This document shows positions 34,313 to 42,346 of a stretch of DNA of 53,015 nucleotides, in pieces. The stretch's first letter is position 1. The number at the start of each line of letters is the position of its first letter. Origin of the DNA: Bryobacterales bacterium (GTDB lineage: Bacteria; Acidobacteriota; Terriglobia; Bryobacterales; UBA6623); NCBI GenBank assembly GCA_022826925.1, contig JAJDTX010000068.1, forward strand, positions 1-53,015, given 5' to 3'. A program made the translations under genes and the position numbers. Below the pieces are notes generated by a model. It saw only the letters and a list, made by a program, of their open reading frames with translations. It had not been told where the DNA came from and did no database searches.

Positions 34313-34712
34313 TAAGGGTTACCTCCACGTAGACAAGACGCTTGCGGCTTCTATTGTCAAAGTCTAGCAGAATCACCTGCTGCCATGTTCCTAGTTGCAA
34401 CTGGCCGCCTTCGATCGGCACTGACAGCGACGGCTTCATCAGCGCCGCGCGCAAGTGCGCGAAGCCGTTTCCATCGCCCCATCTCTCGTTGTGGTGGTAG
34501 CGCGCGTCCATTGGAGCGATCCGCTCCAAGGCCTCCTTGAGGTCTCGCACGGCCCCCGGCTCGAACTCGATGGTGGACAGCGCGGCCGTCGAACCCTGCA
34601 CGAACAGGTGCGCCACGCCTTCCGTGACGCCGCTGGCGGCTACAGCGCCGCGCACCTGCTGCGAGATGTCGACGATATCGGTAAAGCCCTTCGTGTCAAC
34701 AACGAACTTCAC
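34305..34712 (-). CDS. yjbQ: YjbQ-family protein (UPF0047)
   Basis: 135 residues, GTG start one base after the selA stop. Family marks are GVTEGVAHLFVQGSTAALSTIE, RYHHNERWGDGNGFAHLRAAL and LQLGTWQQVILLDFDNRSRKR, with the His/Asp residues of the putative metal site. YjbQ-type proteins have a side activity as thiamine-phosphate synthase; their native job is unknown. It is translationally coupled to both selA and the selenoprotein gene, which is unusual company and may hint at a link with selenium use. Confidence 0.9.
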   Translation of the reverse strand: MKFVVDTKGFTDIVDISQQVRGAVAASGVTEGVAHLFVQGSTAALSTIEFEPGAVRDLKEALERIAPMDARYHHNERWGDGNGFAHLRAALMKPSLSVPIEGGQLQLGTWQQVILLDFDNRSRKRLVYVEVTLSA

Positions 34713-34713
34713 G

Positions 34714-36132
34714 TCATGCTCCCGTCTGACGCGGGCGCGTCGCTTGGATCACCGCCGCGACCAAGTCGTCCTCTTGGTCCTCGGGCACCGTTCGCAAGTC
34801 CAGCAGGACACGGTCCTTCTCGATGCGCGCCACGACGGGCGGGTCGTAGGAGCGCAAGCCGCTCTCTACGTGCGTCGCCGACCGCCCGGGCCGCCCCTCG
34901 ATGGCCACCAAGGGCGACGGCATGCTCTGCATTGGCGTGGATCCGCCGCCCAGCACTGACTTTCCCTCGACCACGCTGCACCCGGAAATGCCATGCTCCG
35001 CGAGCCGCTTCGCCAACTTGTGCGCCCGCGCGCTAAGCGCAGCCGTCGGCGTCCGCATCAGCCTCAGGGCCGGAATCTCGTCTTCCCGGCCCGCCAAGTA
35101 CGAGCGCAGCGTGGCTTCAAGGGCGGCTAACGTCAGCTTGCCCACCCGCAGCGCCCGGAACAGCGGATTCCGCCGCACCCGCGCCACCAGGCCGGCGTCG
35201 CCGGCGATGATGCCGGCCTGGGGTCCGCCGAGCAGCTTGTCCCCGGAGAACGTCACCAAGCTCACTCCGGCCTTGATGCTCCGGGCCACGGGTGGCTCGC
35301 CCTCGATGCCCTCTGCGAGATGGTCGACGAGGCAGCCGCTGCCCAGGTCCTCGATCAGCGGAAGCGACGCGGACTTAGCGAGGGCGACGAGTTGCTCGAT
35401 TGTCGGGCGCCCCGTAAAGCCAACTTGCTTGAAGTTGCTCGGATGGATGCGCAGCAGCGCTCTGGTCCGATCGCCCAGCGCATCGCGGTAGTCGTCGAGA
35501 TTGGTCCGGTTGGTGGAGCCGACCTCTCGGAGTCGCGCCTGCGAAGCCTCGAGGATGTCCGGAATGCGGAAGCCATCGCCGATCTCCACCAGCTCGCCGC
35601 GGGAGACAATCACTTCCCCCTCGCGGGCGAGTTCGTGCAGCACGAGGAAGATCGCAGCGGCATTGTTGTTGACTACCAGCGCCGGAGCGCCGAGCAGGCG
35701 TTCCAGCAGCGAGCCGCAATGCCCGTCGCGCCTGCCCCGCCGCCCTTGCTCGATGTCGTATTCGAGGTTGCAGTATCCGCCCGCTATCGAGCCGACGGCT
35801 TCCACCGCGGACTGACCGAGCGGGGCTCGCCCAAGATTGGTGTGCAAGATCACACCGGAGGCGTTGATGACCGGCCGCAAGCTGCTTTCGCTCAAGCTCT
35901 GGACCAGACCGTCCACCTTGGCCGCCACCGCCCGTAGCGGATCCTCAGGGGCCTGCGACGGATCCGCCAGGAGCGATTCGCGAAGCTCCCCGATCGCTTC
36001 CCGCACGAGGTCCGCCACGTGCTCGCGCGGCAAGCGATCCAGCCACGGCACAGCTGCGGGGGACTGCAGCACTAAATCCACTCCGGGCAACGCGCGGAGC
36101 GGATCGGACGGCTCCCCATTTCTCTTGCTCAT
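34714..36132 (-). CDS. selA: L-seryl-tRNA(Sec) selenium transferase
   Basis: 472 residues, close to the usual 460. A PLP enzyme that converts Ser-tRNA(Sec) to Sec-tRNA(Sec) using selenophosphate. Features: N-terminal DPLRALPGVDLVLQ, VINASGVILHTNLGRAPLG, EYDIEQGRRGRRDGHCGSLL, VVNNNAAAIFLVLHEL, SRGELVEIGDGFRIPDI, EVGSTNRTNLDDY, and the PLP lysine in TFSGDKLLGGPQAGII. It leads a minus-strand operon with yjbQ, the selenoprotein and a DsbD-alpha-like gene. No selB, selC or selD lies in the window, so these must be elsewhere. Confidence 0.97.
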   Translation of the reverse strand: MSKRNGEPSDPLRALPGVDLVLQSPAAVPWLDRLPREHVADLVREAIGELRESLLADPSQAPEDPLRAVAAKVDGLVQSLSESSLRPVINASGVILHTNLGRAPLGQSAVEAVGSIAGGYCNLEYDIEQGRRGRRDGHCGSLLERLLGAPALVVNNNAAAIFLVLHELAREGEVIVSRGELVEIGDGFRIPDILEASQARLREVGSTNRTNLDDYRDALGDRTRALLRIHPSNFKQVGFTGRPTIEQLVALAKSASLPLIEDLGSGCLVDHLAEGIEGEPPVARSIKAGVSLVTFSGDKLLGGPQAGIIAGDAGLVARVRRNPLFRALRVGKLTLAALEATLRSYLAGREDEIPALRLMRTPTAALSARAHKLAKRLAEHGISGCSVVEGKSVLGGGSTPMQSMPSPLVAIEGRPGRSATHVESGLRSYDPPVVARIEKDRVLLDLRTVPEDQEDDLVAAVIQATRPRQTGA

Positions 36133-36524
36133 GGGTCCAATCGAGGCCGCGTGGGGCGCGGCCCGTCAAAGCACGCTGCTTCAGTAGGGGCGTAGCGAAG
36201 GACGAATCAGTGTCAGGGTTCTTCGACTCACAGAGCCTTCGCCGCCACCCAAGTCGCAGCGATCAGCCTCGGGAATTTCGGGACAGTTTCGAGAATCCAA
36301 GGCCGCGAAATCACTGTAACACGCTGCTTAGCCAGCTCCGGGACTGCGCGACCGCGTCGCAGCTAAGGGCTTCGAGTGTTCGGAGCAGACGTCGTTACAC
36401 CCCTTCCACGTCTGACGCTGAAGCGAGATTCCTCCCGCATCATGGCGATTCTGCTCCTAACGTTCGGTCGAAATCGAGGAAACGTCGCTCTCATTATGCG
36501 TTCGTGGAGCGCTTGCCTCCGGGG
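36133..36524. other. Intergenic region upstream of selA, contains repeat copy A
   Basis: About 390 bp with no recognisable gene on either strand and no tRNA(Sec) that I can fold by eye. It holds the left 115-bp repeat (36377-36491) and would contain the selA promoter, which I cannot place. Confidence 0.5.
36377..36491. repeat. 115-bp direct repeat, copy A
   Basis: Aligns without gaps to 37447-37561, about four bases in five identical, with shared blocks TCGTTACACC and GTCGAAATCGAGGAA. The two copies are in the same orientation, 1070 bp apart, and bracket the unknown gene at 36525-37088. More than one frame is open across both copies, so a coding origin cannot be excluded. Confidence 0.8.
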
Positions 36525-37088
36525 TCAGCCGAACACTACGGTCGGAAGCCATGCGTCGTGGAGTTCCTTTTCTTCAGGCGACAGCTGGTTCCGGAGCGGC
36601 TTGAGGTACTCCTCGACCAAGTGTTCTACGTGCTCAGGGGCGAAAAGCCATTGGTTGATGTTGTAGACCGGCACGTGCCTTGGAAACTCGGCGCACCAAC
36701 AGTCTTGGGTATCGACAAGCACGTAGTCCGCAATCGCACGATAGTGGTTAGCCACCCAGACCGGTCCGCAGCCGGGCGGGATATACAGTCCCTCAAGGAC
36801 GTGGGCCATGTCGCGGACACCCTTGCTTCCGAGGCTTGGCGTTGTGTCCGCCCAGCCGCCCGGCCCGGCGAGCCTCAGGGTCCGCGGGTTGTCAATAGCA
36901 GTGACGAACGGCACGTCTCCGTGCCAGTCTCCGGTGTCTTCACCGGGAAGGCGGAGATTGAGGGCCACCGAGAATGACAAATAGCGCGTCGGGGTCGTGA
37001 CTGGAAACCGGACGGCTTGGTGATACTTTCCTATCCCTGGATTCCAGAAACTCGGCAGAAGATCCTCTGCGCTGGAGTCAGACATCAT
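36525..37088 (-). CDS. Unrecognised protein between direct repeats
   Basis: 187 residues, soluble, no signal peptide or transmembrane helix. Rich in aromatic residues; segments include SFWNPGIGKYHQAVRFPV, LRLPGEDTGDWHGDVPF, IPPGCGPVWVANHYRAIADYVLVD and a C-terminal helical stretch EHVEHLVEEYLKPLRNQLSPEEK. I do not recognise the family. An AT-rich block (37110-37190) directly upstream would serve as promoter and contrasts with the GC-rich surroundings, suggesting acquisition together with the flanking repeats. Confidence 0.6.
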   Translation of the reverse strand: MMSDSSAEDLLPSFWNPGIGKYHQAVRFPVTTPTRYLSFSVALNLRLPGEDTGDWHGDVPFVTAIDNPRTLRLAGPGGWADTTPSLGSKGVRDMAHVLEGLYIPPGCGPVWVANHYRAIADYVLVDTQDCWCAEFPRHVPVYNINQWLFAPEHVEHLVEEYLKPLRNQLSPEEKELHDAWLPTVVFG

Positions 37089-37691
37089 TCATTATTGAAG
37101 CATGGGAAATCTTGTCTGGCAAGCATTGTGCCAGTAATTTTCATATAAATTTTTTGTTTTATTCGCAAATTACACCGAAATCAGGTCGATGTCTATTGGT
37201 TAACGGTCATCGTGGTGACTTGATCGGCGTGAGTGCGTCGGGAACGAGCGCTCCGTGAGCGGGAGGCTGAGGCACGATCCGGCTTCAGGTAAACCGCTGG
37301 GGCCGAGGGCAGCCTCTGTGAACTTGTGCCATACCGTATGCAGGTCATGGATCCATGGCAGGGCCTCTTTGAGATCGTCAACCCTGAAGCCCCCACCCGC
37401 GGAGGTTCGCCCTTGATTTGGCGGCATCAGCCGAACTGAATCAAATTGTTCGAGGCAGAGTTCGTTACACCTATCCCGCGCGTGACGCCCAAGCAAGATT
37501 CGTCCCGAATCATGACGAGTCCGCTCCAGACGTGCAGTCGAAATCGAGGAATGGTCGCTCTCCATCTGCTTGGTCGACACTGGTTCGGTCTCTCAGCAGG
37601 GGTGGGTCGGTCTGGTGAGGTGAACGTCAATAGCGCGCGCCGCAGTAAGGCCGGGACTCGGCGCTGGCGGCGAACTGCCTATACTTGCATT
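37089..37691. other. AT-rich spacer plus repeat copy B
   Basis: No convincing gene. 37110-37190 is strongly AT-rich and probably holds the promoter of the gene at 36525-37088. A minus-strand open frame (37200-37580) contains FRVDDLKEALPWIHDLHTVW, which looks protein-like but is unmatched by me and overlaps repeat B; it may be a gene remnant. Confidence 0.45.
37447..37561. repeat. 115-bp direct repeat, copy B
   Basis: Partner of 36377-36491, same length and orientation without gaps. See copy A for shared blocks. Confidence 0.8.
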
Positions 37692-38600
37692 GTGACTCGC
37701 AGGTCCTTCCTCCTTTCGGCTGCAGCTGCTGCTGCGGCACCGCTCCCATTCCCAGTCATCGACACGCACATCCACCTGTTCGATCCAACGCGCCCGGGCG
37801 GGATTCCCTGGCCCCCTCCGGACGACCCGATCCGCTCCAAGCCCACCTATCCGGACCGTTTCCGGTCCGTGTCGGGCGCCCATGGCGTCACCGGCGCGGT
37901 CGTGGTGGAGTGCAGCCCCCGCATCGAAGACAACCAATGGGTCCTAGACATCGCTGCGGACGACAAGTCGGTAGTCGGCCTGGTGGGCTTCCTCGACGCG
38001 GGCAAGCCCGGCTTCGGCACCGACCTGGAACGATTCGCCAAGAACCCGCTGTTCCGCGGCATCCGCTACGGCAACCTCTGGGGCCGTGATCTCGCCGAGC
38101 AACTGGGCAATTCCCGCTTCATTGACGACATGCGGCTGGTGGCCTCAGCCGACCTGTCACTTGACACGGCCAACCCCAACCTAGAACTGCTCGAGGGCAT
38201 GTTGCGCCTCTCCGACCGCGTAGCCGACCTCCGCATGGTCGTGGACCATCTGCCCAAGATTCAGCTGCAGGCTTCGCAGCGGGCGCGCTACGAGCGAATC
38301 CTTGCCGACTTCGCGGCCCGGCCACAGACCTACGTCAAGATTTCGGCGGTCCTGCTGGATCGCGGGGGGCGCGTCTCGTACGACTTGGAGGACTATCGCG
38401 CCACCATCGACCAGATCGCAGACGCCTTTGGGGAGGATCGCGTCCTTTACGGCAGCGACTGGCCGAACAGCGATCCTCTGGGCAGCTACGCCCGAGTGAT
38501 CGGCATCGTCCAGGAGTATTTCGCCGGAAAGAGCCGGCAGCAGCAGGAAAAGTACTTCCGGCTCAACAGCAAGGCTGCCTACCGCTGGATCGAACGATAG
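37692..38600 (+). CDS. Tat-exported amidohydrolase (amidohydrolase 2, lactonase-like)
   Basis: 302 residues from GTG 37692 (TRRSFLLSAAAAAAAPLPF, a Tat signal); the longer frame runs through repeat B and is rejected. TIM-barrel amidohydrolase-2 family: FPVIDTHIHLFDP metal-binding HxH, AVVVECSPRIEDN, GIRYGNLWGR, MVVDHLPKI (H), and YGSDWPNSDPLGSY (catalytic D). Relatives include L-fuconolactonase and 2-pyrone-4,6-dicarboxylate lactonase. The substrate is likely a sugar lactone or similar, fitting the enolase-superfamily enzyme a few genes downstream. Confidence 0.87.
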   Translation: MTRRSFLLSAAAAAAAPLPFPVIDTHIHLFDPTRPGGIPWPPPDDPIRSKPTYPDRFRSVSGAHGVTGAVVVECSPRIEDNQWVLDIAADDKSVVGLVGFLDAGKPGFGTDLERFAKNPLFRGIRYGNLWGRDLAEQLGNSRFIDDMRLVASADLSLDTANPNLELLEGMLRLSDRVADLRMVVDHLPKIQLQASQRARYERILADFAARPQTYVKISAVLLDRGGRVSYDLEDYRATIDQIADAFGEDRVLYGSDWPNSDPLGSYARVIGIVQEYFAGKSRQQQEKYFRLNSKAAYRWIER

Positions 38601-38677
38601 GGCCCAGACGCCCCGGCCGTGCCACGCGGAGCGACGCTACACGTACGGATACTGGGATCGGGGAGAATCGAAGCCAG

Positions 38678-40060
38678 ATGTTCCACCGCCTCGTCCTCCG
38701 CATGATCCTAGTCGCAGCGCTGCCCCTTGCACTCGGCGGTGCGCTGGCTTTCGCGCAGCCGAATCTAGTCATCTTCCTGTCCGACGATCACGGGCCGCTG
38801 GACAGCGCGCCTTATGGCGCACCGGAGATGCGGACCCCGAACATGACGCGTCTGGCCTCCTCAGGCCTGCTGTTCGAGCGGGCGTTTGTGAATTCCCCGG
38901 CCTGCGCGCCGAGCCGGGCAACATTGCTGACCGGCCTCTATCCCGCCCGGCACGGCGCGGAGGCGAACCACGCCAAGCCGCGCGCGGAGCTGCGCAAGCT
39001 GCCTTCGTACCTTCAGGAACTGGGCTATGAGGTCGTGGCGTTCGGCAAGGTCTCGCACTACCGCTACACGCAGGACTACGGCTTTGATCACTTTGCCCAC
39101 GACAGCTTCCACGAACACGCGGCCATCCCGGCAGCCATCGAGTTCATAGAGCGGCGCACCAGCGAGAAGCCGCTCTGCATCTTTGTGGGCTCGAACTGGC
39201 CGCACGTGCCATGGCCGCTGGACCAAACGGAGTATGCGGCCGACGAAGTGCTGCTGCCGCCGACATTCGTCAACACTCCAGAAACGCTCGCTGCGCGTGC
39301 ACGGTACTACGCAGCCGTGGAGTACATGGACGACGAACTTGGGCGTGTCTACGACGCGGCTCGGTCGAGGTTCGGGGGCGACCTGTTCTTCCTGCACACC
39401 AGCGACCATGGCCTGCAGATGCCGTTTGGCAAGTGGAACCTGTATGACGCCGGCGTGCGGACACCGATGATCGCCGTCTGGCCGGACGTCATCGACGCCG
39501 GAAGCCGCACGGATGCGATGGTGCAGTGGATGGACATACTGCCGACGCTCGTCGAGCTGGCCAGAGGCGACCCGCCGAGAGACATCGACGGACGGTCATT
39601 CGCTCCGGTCCTGCGGGGCGAAACACACACGCACAGGAGCGAGGTCTACACCACACACAGCGGCGATCGTGACTTTAACGTGTTTCCGATGCGGTCCGTG
39701 AGGACTGCCGACTGGAAGTACATCCGCAACCTTCACCCGGAGTTCCAATTCGCAACGCACATCAACCGCGGCGGACTGCGCTCGGGCCGGCGCTACTGGC
39801 CGTCTTGGACCGAGGCCGCCGGGCACGACGAAGAGGCGCTGGCGATCGTGGAGCGCTATCGCAGGCGACCCGCCGAAGAACTCTACTACGTGGCGAACGA
39901 CAGGCACGAACAGCACAATCTCGCAACCGACCCGCGGTTCTCTGGCCAGCTGGCCAAGATGCGGGACCTAGTGGACGAGTGGCTCGCGCAGACCAACGAT
40001 CCTCTGTCAGTGTTCGGCAACCCCCTGCTGCACGGAGAGGAGCCGACCATCATCGAATAG
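38678..40060 (+). CDS. Sulfatase (heparan N-sulfatase-like)
   Basis: 460 residues with a signal peptide. Formylglycine motif C76-A-P-S-R in NSPACAPSRATLLTGLYP, matured by an unlinked formylglycine-generating enzyme. Metal ligands in NLVIFLSDDHG and HTSDHGLQMPFGKW. It resembles the N-sulfoglucosamine sulfohydrolase branch (MRTPNMTRLASSGLLFERAF). It removes sulfate from sulfated glycans in the periplasm or outside. The stop lies 3 bp before the next sulfatase gene, so the pair is cotranscribed. Confidence 0.92.
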   Translation: MFHRLVLRMILVAALPLALGGALAFAQPNLVIFLSDDHGPLDSAPYGAPEMRTPNMTRLASSGLLFERAFVNSPACAPSRATLLTGLYPARHGAEANHAKPRAELRKLPSYLQELGYEVVAFGKVSHYRYTQDYGFDHFAHDSFHEHAAIPAAIEFIERRTSEKPLCIFVGSNWPHVPWPLDQTEYAADEVLLPPTFVNTPETLAARARYYAAVEYMDDELGRVYDAARSRFGGDLFFLHTSDHGLQMPFGKWNLYDAGVRTPMIAVWPDVIDAGSRTDAMVQWMDILPTLVELARGDPPRDIDGRSFAPVLRGETHTHRSEVYTTHSGDRDFNVFPMRSVRTADWKYIRNLHPEFQFATHINRGGLRSGRRYWPSWTEAAGHDEEALAIVERYRRRPAEELYYVANDRHEQHNLATDPRFSGQLAKMRDLVDEWLAQTNDPLSVFGNPLLHGEEPTIIE

Positions 40061-40063
40061 CCC

Positions 40064-41416
40064 ATGCGAATCCTCGCGCACAGCACGATCTTGCTGGCCT
40101 GCTGCTTCGCCGCGCAGGCGCAATCGCCCGAGCGCGATCGAACGAACGTAGTCCTGATCTACATCGACAACGTAGGCTGGGGCGATCTCGCATCCTACGG
40201 CAATCCTGCCATCCGCACCCCCAACATGGACCGCCTGGCAGCCCAAGGGGTGCGCCTGACCGACTTCTACATCCCATCGTCGTCATGCTCGCCGTCGCGA
40301 GGGGCGCTGCTGACTGGGCGCTACCCGGACAGAAACGGGCTGACGCACCAGCTCTCGGTGCAGGAGAACTGGAGCGGCATCGGCCTGCCACACTCCGAGA
40401 GACTGCTGCCCGAGATCATGCGCGAGCACGGCTACGCGACCGCGGCCTTCGGCAAGTGGAACATCGGCTTCGCCGAGGGCAGCCGCCCGACCGACCGGGG
40501 GTTTGACGAGTTCATCGGCTGCATCTCGGGCAATTGCGACTACTACACCCACGTCTATAACGGGCGGCTGGACATGCACGTGGGCACCGAACCCACGCGC
40601 ATCGAGGGCTACTCGACGGATATCTTCGCCGACGCTGCGGTCGGCTTCATCCGGCGCAGCGCCGACCGGCCCTTCTTCCTGTTCGTGCCGTTCAACGCCG
40701 CGCACTACCCCAACCGCAAGAACAAGGCGGCGGGCCAGCTGTTCCGCTGGCAGGCTCCCGCCGAGTTCTTCGAGATCTATGGGTACTCGCCCGACACCAG
40801 CGTGGCCGAGGAGGGCTACCGCGCCGTGATGACCGCGCTGGACGCGGGGGTGGGCAGGGTCTTGCAGCAACTCGACACCAGCGGGCTGTCGGAGCGTACA
40901 TTGGTCATGCTGGCATCTGACAACGGCGCCTGGGTGGGATCACGCAAGCCCGAGCTGGAAGTCGCCTCCAACGCCCCGTTCCGCAGCGGGAGGACCTCAG
41001 TGTACGAAGGCGGCGTCCGCACCCCGTGTATCGTTCGCTGGCCGGGCTTGCTGCCCGCGAATACGGTCGTGCGCGAACCCTTGGTCAACATGGACTTGTT
41101 CATGCTGGCCCTGCGGGCGGCGGGCATTGAAGCGCCCGATGACCGCATCATCGACGGGCGCGACCCGCTGCCGGTCCTGCGTGACGGGGCGCGCTCGCCC
41201 CACCGCAACATCTACTTTCGCTACCGCGACATCGGCGGCCTGCGCCAAGGCCGCTGGAAGCTCGTACGGCAGTCCGCGACGTCCCCGCTAGAGCTATACG
41301 ACCTGCACGGCGACTTGGCGGAATCGCGCGACCTTGCCGCCGACCGGCCCGCGTTGGCGCAACAGCTCTGGAGCGAGTTCAGCGACTGGCTGGCTGATGC
41401 CCGGCAAGGCCATTAG
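40064..41416 (+). CDS. Sulfatase (arylsulfatase A-like)
   Basis: 450 residues with a signal peptide. Formylglycine motif C75-S-P-S-R (SSSCSPSRGALLTGRYP), metal ligands in NVVLIYIDNVGWGD and LASDNGAWVG, and the lysine/His region FGKWNIGFAEGSRPTDRGFDEFIG. It has the length and order of bacterial family S1 sulfatases. Only 3 bp follow the upstream sulfatase; the two probably act on different positions of one glycan. Confidence 0.92.
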   Translation: MRILAHSTILLACCFAAQAQSPERDRTNVVLIYIDNVGWGDLASYGNPAIRTPNMDRLAAQGVRLTDFYIPSSSCSPSRGALLTGRYPDRNGLTHQLSVQENWSGIGLPHSERLLPEIMREHGYATAAFGKWNIGFAEGSRPTDRGFDEFIGCISGNCDYYTHVYNGRLDMHVGTEPTRIEGYSTDIFADAAVGFIRRSADRPFFLFVPFNAAHYPNRKNKAAGQLFRWQAPAEFFEIYGYSPDTSVAEEGYRAVMTALDAGVGRVLQQLDTSGLSERTLVMLASDNGAWVGSRKPELEVASNAPFRSGRTSVYEGGVRTPCIVRWPGLLPANTVVREPLVNMDLFMLALRAAGIEAPDDRIIDGRDPLPVLRDGARSPHRNIYFRYRDIGGLRQGRWKLVRQSATSPLELYDLHGDLAESRDLAADRPALAQQLWSEFSDWLADARQGH

Positions 41417-41496
41417 GATCCCATGGGCACCGGCAGGACAAACGCCGGGGATAGTATCATGGGCCAGTGAACATCCGCCCAAACAGACTAGGAGCC

Positions 41497-42327
41497 ATGC
41501 CCATGTGTCGCGCAGCCGCTGTTCTCGTTGCCCTCTTGATCGCGCTTCCCGCCGCCGCACAGATCTTTCCCGATGAGAACCTTGAAGCCGCGGTGCGCCA
41601 GTACGTGTTCGAGAAGCGCCACAACGAAGAGCCGATCACGGCCGAGGACGTGGCAAACATCTCGACCATCACGGCCCGCGACAAGGGCATCCGCGACCTG
41701 ACCGGACTCGAGCACTGCAAGCGGCTGATGCTGCTGGAACTGCCCGACAACGAAGTCTCGGACCTCTCGCCCATCGCGGGGTTGAATCTGCTGCAGAGCC
41801 TGACCCTGACCCGCAATCAGGTCAAGGACGTTTCCGCGCTGGCCGAACTGGAGCGCCTGCAGTACATCGAGCTGTCGGACAACATGGTCGAAGACATCTC
41901 GCCGCTGGCAGGCCTCGAGGCGCTGAATTCAGCCTATCTGGCGGGCAACAAGATCAGCGACCTGTCTGCCGTCAAGAACTTGCAGAAGCTCTGGACTCTC
42001 GACGTCGCGGGAAACGCGGTCAGCGATTTAGGCCCGGTGGGTTCTCTGACGCGCCTGTCCTCGCTCATCCTCGACGACAACAGCGTGTCGGACCTTGGGC
42101 CGCTGGCGCCCCTGACTTCCCTGCAGCGCCTGTCGCTGCGCAACAACAAGGTCAGCGATATCGGCGTGCTGGCGGAGATGGCCGAAAAGGATATCGCCGG
42201 CGACAGCCGCTTCGCCCGCTACTGGGCTGTCTCGCTACAGGGCAACCCGCTCAGCGGGAAGTCCAAGAACGCCCACGTGAAGGCTCTGCAGGAGTATTCG
42301 TTCCGCATCGAAGTCGCGGACGAGTAG
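41497..42327 (+). CDS. Exported leucine-rich-repeat protein
   Basis: 276 residues from ATG 41497, with AGGAG directly upstream and a signal peptide (CRAAAVLVALLIALPAAAQ). A cap (FPDENLEAAVRQYVF) precedes about seven 22-residue LRRs of the internalin type (L..L.L..N.VSDLSPLA.L). Such repeats form a curved solenoid for protein or glycan binding. A C-terminal segment (NAHVKALQEYSFRIEVADE) caps the solenoid. Convergent with the enolase-superfamily gene. Confidence 0.88.
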   Translation: MPMCRAAAVLVALLIALPAAAQIFPDENLEAAVRQYVFEKRHNEEPITAEDVANISTITARDKGIRDLTGLEHCKRLMLLELPDNEVSDLSPIAGLNLLQSLTLTRNQVKDVSALAELERLQYIELSDNMVEDISPLAGLEALNSAYLAGNKISDLSAVKNLQKLWTLDVAGNAVSDLGPVGSLTRLSSLILDDNSVSDLGPLAPLTSLQRLSLRNNKVSDIGVLAEMAEKDIAGDSRFARYWAVSLQGNPLSGKSKNAHVKALQEYSFRIEVADE

Positions 42328-42346
42328 CCCTGTAGGCGCTTCGCCT

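Noticed and set aside
33128..34315. Long plus-strand frame over the selenoprotein gene
   Set aside because: Antisense shadow, no family resemblance and no signal peptide or ribosome site.
36133..36376. tRNA(Sec) gene (selC) upstream of selA
   Set aside because: I looked for a TCA anticodon with a long variable arm and a TTCGA-type T loop; only TTCGACTC-like fragments without a cloverleaf were seen.
37446..37691. Upstream extension of the amidohydrolase
   Set aside because: Runs through the 115-bp repeat; the Tat signal begins at GTG 37692.
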